Origin: Xanthostigma xanthostigma
Taxonomy: Eukaryota > Arthropoda > Insecta > Raphidioptera > Raphidiidae
Assembly: GCA_963575645.1 (NCBI GenBank)
Contig: OY754465.1
Coordinates: forward strand, 61,031,901 to 61,095,900
Direction: 5' to 3'
Length of the DNA: 64,000 bases
Below the pieces are notes generated by a model. That model searched no databases, had not been told where the DNA came from, and was given only the letters and a program-made list of their open reading frames with translations. This document shows, piece after piece, positions 57,089 through 64,000 of the stretch (position 1 is the stretch's first letter; the number at the start of each line of letters is the position of its first letter). The position numbers and the translations under genes were made by a program.

Positions 57089-57750
57089 TTTTTGACGTGA
57101 TAACGTCTTATAAATTGATGAATCACCAATATTATAAATTGATAAAACACCGGCTGCATGTACGCAAAAGTGTAACACATAACGCGTAACGTTCCGCCTG
57201 ACCCTGTGCGTGCTTTTTGCTAATTTCTCGCTCAATTTAAATCAGATCGGTTTGAAACCAGTCTTAAACGAAAGAGGAGAACATTTTACATAGATTTCGT
57301 ATAACAGAATTTGCCTAAACAGTTTTTTTATACAAATTTATATAGAAAAATATTTTATACAAATTTATATAGAAAAATAGCTGTATAAATGCAATGTTGT
57401 CTAATGCATGGCGCGACGCGGTCGGTTGTCTTTGTTTGCCGTACATGGAAATTAGAAGCAAACGTATGTCTTGTCTTAACATGAAAACGGCTGCATTTCT
57501 AATGTTTAATTCAATTTTTTGACATTAGTATATTGTGAAATGCAACGCCTTCTAAGTTAAGTATTGGAATAACTAATTATTATTAGAACATAATACTTTG
57601 TAAGTTGCAAACGTCACTTTTGACATTTCTTATCATTCCGACACCAAGGATAAGCGGATTGAAACCAAATTTTGGGAGGTTTAGGTTATGTATTACGGAA
57701 TACGTTATCACGTAAAACTATCGTCCGTAAACCGACTTTACAGACAACCA
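57089..57750 (-). mobile_element. MITE family E, copy 4 (longer, inverted)
   Basis: The ends match family E. The segment TTAGGTTATGTATTACGGAA next to the right end matches copy 3, so copy 3 looks like an internal-deletion derivative of this longer form. Confidence 0.7.
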
Positions 57751-58224
57751 ATTTTTTTACGCCGTAAGCACTGGCGTATCCAGGAGGGCAAAGCAAGCAC
57801 GGGAGATCCGGCTTAAGAAATTTCTAATTTGCCCTCTCCTGGACCAAAAGCTGGGTACGCCCATGTTAACGTCATAGAAAAAGACAAAGTTTTTGAAACA
57901 GAAATACTCTATTTAGATTGAATGCAAGTACATCAACCAATCCTGTCATCGGAGAAATCAAGGAATTACATCGAATAAAGAGACGCGGATATATTTTCGA
58001 TACACTTTGTTGCTTTCACTCACCGCACATTGAGTAGATAACAATGATTCATATAGTAAATTATTAGATACATGTGAATATTATATTCTGTGACTGCTTT
58101 ACATTGTTTAATTGCTTTGCCGCTGCAATGGATCGTACTATAATGATGACTCACTCGTACTATTTGGTACGATAAAGTAGGTATATATAAAATACTATCG
58201 CGAAGAAAAAATAATCAGTTTTTA
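57751..58224. other. Intergenic with a possible short MITE
   Basis: CACTGGCGTATCCAG (about 57773) and CTGGGTACGCCCATG (about 57851) are imperfect inverted ends of a segment of about 95 bp. Otherwise unassigned. Confidence 0.4.
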
Positions 58225-58525
58225 AAGTGAGACTTTTTTAGGCGCGGTAGAGCAAATTGACCTGGATCAGACAAAAAGTTAAACCCTTCCCCTTCTCCGA
58301 CTTCAGTCAACAGTTGAAAGGAAAGAGTGCGAGAATCGTTTCTCCTCTCTCTGTCAAACTTCCAAAGCGTCATGCGCAGCGCGTGCTGTGTGTATACGTA
58401 GCATTTTCTCAAACCATGATTACAAATTCCATACAACCGTTTCATAATCCTGAAATAATATAATCGTTAACAAATGCCAGAACTTAAGAAGTTTCACTTC
58501 TGACGCTAGAGTCTCACGCACAGAG
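58225..58525 (+). repeat. Dispersed repeat F, copy 1
   Basis: Colinear with about 60480-60765: CTTCTCCGACTTCA, GAATCGTTTCT, CTCTCTCTGTCAAA, CGTCATGCGCA, AATCCTGAAATAAT and GCTAGAGTCT. GTGAGACT near the start mirrors AGTCTCAC at the end. Confidence 0.65.
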
Positions 58526-58714
58526 AAAATGTGTGTACAAACGAAACCGCCCTGTTGCATCGAATGTGATAACCAGAACCTATGACTAAAGATCACCTTT
58601 AGGTGTCTCGTAACCTCGTTAATTATAATACAATGCAGAATTGCATAATTAATTAGATGTTATTCAAACTTTATTGTTAATAGCGACTGGAAGACAGAAT
58701 TAGACTTCGCATTA

Positions 58715-59501
58715 TAGTAGAATCTCGATTATCCGTCTTAAGTCCACACACACGCGTTTTATTATTTTATGGCTATTTGTATTTGTGTATTTGGCAAACA
58801 ATTACCAAGTGTGGACAGTCTATTTGACAAAGTGTTGGCCTTATTTGCCTATTTGACAAATAAGGCCAATACGAAATACGCGTTACCGTGCGCTTGTCCG
58901 TTTTTCGAGGCACATCAAAGGAGTCAAATAGGCAAATACGCAAATAAACCGTCCACACAATGGCCATATTCAGAAGCGCACGCGCCGTGAATCTGTACGG
59001 ACGTGCAGTATTTTTGTGTATGTGCTGTGAGCGAGAACTGGAACAATCACTATCGAAAATGAATTGGGACAATGAAACAGTGCTAAAATTCCTGGAATTT
59101 TGAACCTTGCGTTCTGCTACCAAATGTTTGTGTGTTTGCTATTTGACTGTCATGTGTGGATGGTCGTATTTGCCTCTATTTGCATGTTTGTCTTGAACAT
59201 CATATATTTTGCCAAATACAACAAACACCCAGTAGCGAACACAAATAGCCATGTGAAGTGCCACCTTTATAATCATTTTTAAAGTTCCGTCCTGAAGGGT
59301 GTCCAACGGAACCCTATTACTAAACTTCCACTGTCCATCCGTTCGTCTGTCTGTCAGCGGGCTGTATCTCATGTACTGTAATAGATTTAGAGTTGAAATT
59401 TTCAGAGTATATATTTCTATTGCAGCTATAACAACAAATAATGAAAAACCAATTTTTTTTTATTCGCAATACATTCTATACGATTAGTCGAGGTTCTACT
59501 G
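58715..59501. mobile_element. Tigger/pogo-type element (non-autonomous), TA-flanked
   Basis: The left end TAGTAGAATCTCGATTATCC and right end TCGAGGTTCTACTG fit the CAGTAGAACCTCGATTATCC-type terminus; TA flanks at 58713-58714 and 59502-59503. An inner pair of inverted repeats (ATGGCTATTTGTATTTG near 58768 and CACAAATAGCCAT near 59239) suggests a second element nested within. Confidence 0.75.
58767..59255. mobile_element. MITE nested in the 58715-59501 element
   Basis: Inverted ends ATGGCTATTTGTATTTG and CAAATAGCCAT, with subterminal TTTGGCAAA and many TATTTGCC motifs. The exact border is uncertain. Confidence 0.55.
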
Positions 59502-59503
59502 TA

Positions 59504-60226
59504 ATTCTACTAGTTATACTGTTATTCAACAATTATATTTACATATTATATAATTTCCTAATGTATGTCTGTCTGTCTGTCTTTTCACGACCTCTGTAAG
59601 ACCCTGACCAAAACTTTACTTATACTTCACAATGCAATTTAAGCGGCATATTTTTTTTTTTGCATGGGACGGTCAAGGGTATGCTTCACATTGTTTCATT
59701 GCTTTGCTGCTCCAGTCGGCGAACCATACTATAATGATGACAAACTCCTTACTCTGAAACTTTCCACTTATTGAGCAGGGGACAGAACTCTGGACCCGAT
59801 TTTTTTATATTCTCCTTGGGGACAGGAACAATTGATTTACTTGTTGCAATTAATTCACAACAATCACATTTTATTGTTGCAGAGAAAGATTATAGACCTT
59901 AAACAGCTGAGATCATCAGTGTCTATTTGATTGTTGTAATTTTAATATTTGGAATAATCCTAGCGTCTACTTGTTACCCTGTTACCTCGTACAAAGATAA
60001 TTTTAAAGACAGTAGAAATAAAATTTATTTTATATAAAGATGTAAATACAAAAACTTGTATAAAATATAACATTTAACAAAATTGTCACAACAGAAATAA
60101 ATCATAAGAAAAAAAGCTGTTAACAAAATATCGAATAGCACAGTGTTTCATAGTAGAGGTACATATTTAATTATGTATAATTTAGGTAGGCTGTTGTTTT
60201 TGTGCGGATTTACAGCTAAGTTTTTT
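59504..60226 (-). other. 3' flank of ACBP
   Basis: No gene. Includes TGTCTGTCTGTC (about 59566-59582) and minus-strand poly-A signals near 60024. Confidence 0.4.
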
Positions 60227-62199
60227 TTAATTCATTCCAATGGAATCGATGAGTGATTGGACTTTGTCGATGTACGCCTGTTTTGCGGCATCTTTGCTTG
60301 TTCCCTTCTTGCCGTTCCACGCGTCCCATTTGGCTTTTCCTTTCAGGTCTAGTAATCCAGGTCGAGCTAAAAGTGAAAAAAATATTGACGTTGTATTTTG
60401 CGCAATCAAACGCAGATTCTAATTCCGAAATAATCAGGGAATCGTCAATGTAAAATTTCCCGCAAGTAATTGATATTTTTGAAGTGAGGGTTGTAAACTG
60501 GTCTCGATCAGACGAAAAAAGAAACGCTTCCCTTTCTCCGACTTCAACCGGCAGTGGAAAGAGCGAGATAATCGTTTCTACTCCCCCTCTCTCTGTCAAA
60601 ACGTCATGCGCACTCTACACGCATGCGTAGTCCAAACTGTATGTATACGATTTTCTCTAGTCACGATAACAAATTCTACATAACCATATCCTAATCCTGA
60701 AATAATAGTCGTTAAGTGCTAGAACCTAAAAAGTTTCACTTTGAATGCGCTAGAGTCTGACGCATATTTTTAAACGAGTATTTCAATCAATGATTGCGTA
60801 TTTATTGGGTACATGACCGTAGCTTGGGGGTTGACTTATCATGGAGTAATATTCCGTCTTTTGTAATTTTTATCTGCCCTCCAAAATGTGTGCCCTATTT
60901 CAAATTTTTAAGCGGTTTTATTTAGAATGACCCCAGATAATTGTTTATACGTTTGTTTATTTATAATTTATAGGTACCCTACTTCAAATTTGATTCTAGT
61001 TACGACCCTAGGTTGATGTAAATATTGTCTAGTTTATATTATGTTAAAGATATGTTTATAATTCGCGGGATTCTGATTCTTCAATGCCCAAAATAATCAG
61101 GTCATAATTTATTACTGCGACAAAATGTGATAATTAATTAAATATGTTTCCAGGCGACACAATATTGCATTGGATGCATTGAAAAAAATTTTTAAAACTT
61201 GATTGTTTTAATTAACCATTTGAATAATTCAAACAAACAAGAACTATTACAGCGGAACGTTAACTAACCCGTTAAATACCACTGCAAAAATTACATAGAA
61301 TTAAATAATATATAAAAAAAACTCACAAACATTTTTATAAATGTAGTACTAAATAAAGTAAAAAGCATGTGAAGCCCCCTATGGTGACTCATAATTATTT
61401 TCTAGTCTTTAGTACATCATCGATTGTACGATAAAACCGTTTAACTTAACAAGGTTTTTTTGACCTATTTTAAGTTTTTGAATCTGGACGAAAGCCTGAC
61501 CGGTTAGTTAGTTATTATAATATTGTATTGTCATCGGAACTACATACCTATGCAAAATTTCAACTCAATCGGAAAACGGGAAGTAGTTGAAAAAGCCGTC
61601 GTAAGATTTGAAACAAAGATAGTAGGGGAGGGAGGGGGAATGGCGCTCACTGGGTAATGGCGCTCACCTCTGTAACTCTGTCAAAAAGAAACTTAGCGAC
61701 ATGTCACGTCGCGTGAAGCGCGAGGGGAGGGGGCCTCTAATAGACAGCGTTGCAAACGGACAGTCAACTCGCGTCATGTGACCGTGAAGAGCGTTTCTTC
61801 GTTTGCGGCCGCACTGATCTAATTTTTAATTAGGTGTTTTTTGTCGGTAAGTCCAAAACTTTAATGCTTATTTAATTACTAATTTTACTTTTCTGCCAAT
61901 AAACTATTCTATTTTGTGATATTGCAGTCAATTTTCAACAATCGTGTATGATTTTTTTAAAATTTCAAATTAATTACAAAACGACCGGTTGGGGTTATAC
62001 CGCTCATCTGAGCGCTATTACCCCTTAGTGACTTATTAACTTCCCGCTTTAAAAAAAAAAAAAAATTTTTTTTTTCAAAAATCGGGAAGTTATTGGTTTC
62101 ACCCCGATTTTCGAAAATCGAGTTTTCGCCAGATCTCGACGTTTTGAGGTCCTAGGAAGCTATTGAAACTATTTTGGCGATGATGTCCGTAGGGCTGTA

Positions 62200-62252
<53 letters not shown>

Positions 62253-63952
62253 ATGACTATGTAAACCTTTTATATCTTTTGAACGGAGTGTCCGACTGAA
62301 ACGCGGTTTGCGGCATCTGACGTGATCTTGGTGAACTTAGACTTCCTGAAAATTTGAAACGATTCGGCCCAAAAAAAATTGAGAAATCTTAAAAAAACAA
62401 GTTTCAAAAATTTTTAAAAATTTGTTTTTGTAAACATTTTTCTAAACTACTAAACCGATTAATTCCAAAAACTAATCAGCTCTTCTCCTTAACAAACTGC
62501 GTCGATTTCCGCAAACCGCATCAAAATCGGTTCATTTGTTCACGAGAAACCGTGAACGAAAAAATCGTAAAAAAGTGTTTTTTTAAAATGACTCTTAAAA
62601 TTGTTATCAGATTGATTTTTTTGTAATAAATTACTTTCTTAAGCTAAAAAAACTGCGTCGATCGCCGCAAACCATATCAAAATTGGTTCATTTGTTCATG
62701 AGATAACGTGAACGAAAAATTAGGAAAAAGTATTTTTTTAAAATTACTCGTAAAATTCTTATCAAATCGATTTTTTTGTAATAATTTACTTTTTTAGGTT
62801 AAAAAAACTGCGTCGATTGCAGCAAACCGCATCAAAATCGACTCATTTGTTCATGAGATATCGTGAACGAAAATTTCGTAACAAAGTGTTTTTTTTTTGA
62901 GCTCGAAGAGCTAAAAAATAAACTTCTTGCTATATTTGATATATTTTTGAGCGTTTTGAACTCGAAAATAGCGGGAAGTTACAGGGATGGCCTGCAGGGT
63001 CAAACTACTTTTCAAATTTTTTTTTATTGTTTTAGATAGATATGCCAAGAAATCGTTAAAGGACCACCGCTAAAGCGGCTTGGACCGAAGAAGCCCGTTT
63101 TCCACCCAACAGCAAGAAACTGAAATTGCTGAACAAGTTAAGTTGCTGGGCTCGCTATATTATGGACTCAATGTTGCAGATTTGCGTAAACTTGTTTATA
63201 AATTTGCTGAGCGCAACAATATCAAAAACAATTTTGATCAAAGCAGCAAAACAGCCAGATTGGATTGGGTACACTTCTTTATGAGACCCTGAGCGGCATT
63301 TCCCAAAGTCAGGGGCAATGCCGCTCAAACATGTTTTTTTAATAATGTTTTCCTACTACTAGTAGGTGAAAGATATATGCTTTTGTTGTTAAATTGTTGA
63401 TTACTCGATAATTAAAGACTTTGTTACTCTTGTTAATTTTGATTCATAATAAATAATTTAAAAAATACTCCATGTTTTCCTTAAGTGAACGCCATTCCCC
63501 CGTCCTACCCTAACAAACAAGTTAAATAAAACCGTTTAAAAACACTTTGAATAACCAAATTCTTAATTAATCAGCAAATGAAGTTTTATTATTTATTTAT
63601 TAATTAGCAGTGTTCAAACAAAATCCGTGTAAATACTGGCAGAAAATGGGTGAAATCATAACATATGCATTTATTCTAAAGTTTAAACTACAATGACTCA
63701 GGTGTCAGTGCCAGTGGACAGTGACTATGCAAAGTTATGTTTACGAACCTGTATTGCAGTCTCCTTCAGTGCCCTGCTTAAAGTATGCGTAGATTTCCAA
63801 TAAATCCGCGTCGCTTGGCTTACTTTTCAGTTTCTTCACGTTTTCAGCGGCTTGATTAAATTTCTAAACAAATAAAACCGTGCATAATATATCGACTATG
63901 CGACCTACCACACAAAAAAAAGCAAATTAATACATACCTCGTCTAGAGACAT
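60227..63952 (-). CDS. ACBP: Acyl-CoA-binding protein (diazepam-binding inhibitor family), 3 coding exons
   Basis: Exons (minus) are 63952-63938 (MSLDE), 63863-63749 and 60366-60227, giving 89 residues, typical for the family. Exon 2 reads [20 protein letters not shown] then [18 protein letters not shown]. Exon 3 begins within an Ala codon and continues [17 protein letters not shown], ending SLIDSIGMN. The YxYFKQ motif and the KGKAKWxAW block hold the residues that grip the CoA head group. The protein is a four-helix cytosolic carrier of long-chain acyl-CoA esters. Intron 1 is 74 bp; intron 2 is 3.4 kb and contains a decayed pogo-type element with another element nested in it, plus a member of a GC-richer repeat also found at 58225. 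A minus-strand AATAAA lies opposite TTTATT at 60024-60029. Confidence 0.96.
60475..60765 (+). repeat. Dispersed repeat F, copy 2, in ACBP intron 2
   Basis: Same orientation and order of blocks as the copy at 58225. It is just upstream of ACBP exon 3. Confidence 0.65.
62036..62985. mobile_element. Element nested in the ACBP pogo relic
   Basis: Inverted ends TTAACTTCCCGCTTT and AGCGGGAAGTTA. Inside are a GT microsatellite and three diverged tandem units of about 150 bp starting AAACTGCGTCGAT near 62503, 62649 and 62805. Confidence 0.7.
62203..62248 (+). repeat. (GT)n microsatellite
   Basis: Uninterrupted GT dinucleotide run of about 45 bp inside the nested element. Confidence 0.95.
63043..63292 (+). 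pseudogene. pogo/Tigger transposase N-terminal relic (CENP-B-type HTH)
   Basis: The start MPRNR is followed at once by a stop, then [12 protein letters not shown], matching the MPR-x-K..W-x-EEA start of Tigger-type transposases. After a frameshift the frame 63080-63292 gives [20 protein letters not shown], then [15 protein letters not shown], then [12 protein letters not shown], the CENP-B-type HTH pattern. The catalytic part is absent. Confidence 0.7.
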
Positions 63953-64000
63953 GATGATTGGAACGCTTTGAACGTAACCTAAAAAAAATCAACTCGATAC

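Larger units (their letters stand above)
61625..63510 (+). mobile_element. pogo/Tigger-type element relic in ACBP intron 2
   Basis: The ends GGGGAGGGAGGGGGAATGGC (continuing GCTCAC) and GTGAACGCCATTCCCCCGTC (continuing CTACCC) are imperfect inverted repeats between TA dinucleotides (61623-61624 and 63511-63512). GGCGCTCAC motifs recur near both ends. It encodes a decayed transposase N-terminus and contains a nested element. Confidence 0.75.

Noticed and set aside
57771-57866. hAT-type MITE with CACTGGCGTATCCAG ends
   Set aside because: The ends are imperfect and no 8-bp duplication could be found, so it is only mentioned as possible.

Overview
This window is nuclear DNA from an insect: AT-rich, with spliced genes (GT..AG introns throughout) and very dense in transposable elements. 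No bacterial-style operon, CRISPR array or viral gene was seen. The repeat style (short non-autonomous elements, Helitron-like units beginning TCTATACTAATAT, RTE-type tails ending in CATTCGCATTTATAATATT) resembles Lepidoptera or another holometabolous insect. The order is a guess; insect is fairly secure from the protein sequences.

Layout. Bases 1 to about 32,290 hold no gene that I can support. This stretch is a patchwork of MITEs, foldback elements, Helitron-like elements, minisatellites and relics. From 32,299 to the right edge there are five spliced protein genes. EEF2KMT (minus, 32,299-34,132) is a FAM86-type lysine methyltransferase. A gene for a signal-peptide, TPR and single-TM protein (plus, 34,769-39,370) is divergent from it. 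Ntf-2 (minus, 43,973-44,733) encodes the Ran-GDP import factor. An IPP-like BTB-BACK-Kelch protein (minus, 47,259-55,395) has six coding exons and all six kelch blades. Acyl-CoA-binding protein (minus, 60,227-63,952) lies at the right edge with its start codon inside the window. All five reading frames join cleanly across consensus splice sites, so they look like live genes. They are unrelated housekeeping or regulatory genes, not one pathway.

Mobile DNA. Target-site duplications could be read directly for many elements. TTAA-flanked (piggyBac-type) elements: three copies of a 0.7-kb family plus a foldback family. Elements with 8-bp duplications (hAT-type): five. TA-flanked (Tc1/mariner/pogo-type): five. 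Helitron-like elements with TC...CTAG ends between A and T: four copies, each carrying a tRNA-Lys-like core whose anticodon position reads GTC. Coding relics include a pogo-type N-terminus, a PHD-like C-terminus, a mariner-like catalytic fragment and a DUF4817-like helix-turn-helix fragment.

Structure. Introns of the Kelch and ACBP genes contain elements nested inside elements, including long inverted repeats that would fold into dsRNA in the pre-mRNA. The most interesting observations are the shared tRNA-like core of the Helitron-like family, one Helitron-like insertion dated and delimited by the intact opposite arm of a foldback, a 37-bp minisatellite shared by two otherwise different MITEs, and the repeat-derived C-terminus of EEF2KMT. 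I found no convincing new biological system; the window is mainly a record of transposon layering around five conserved genes.
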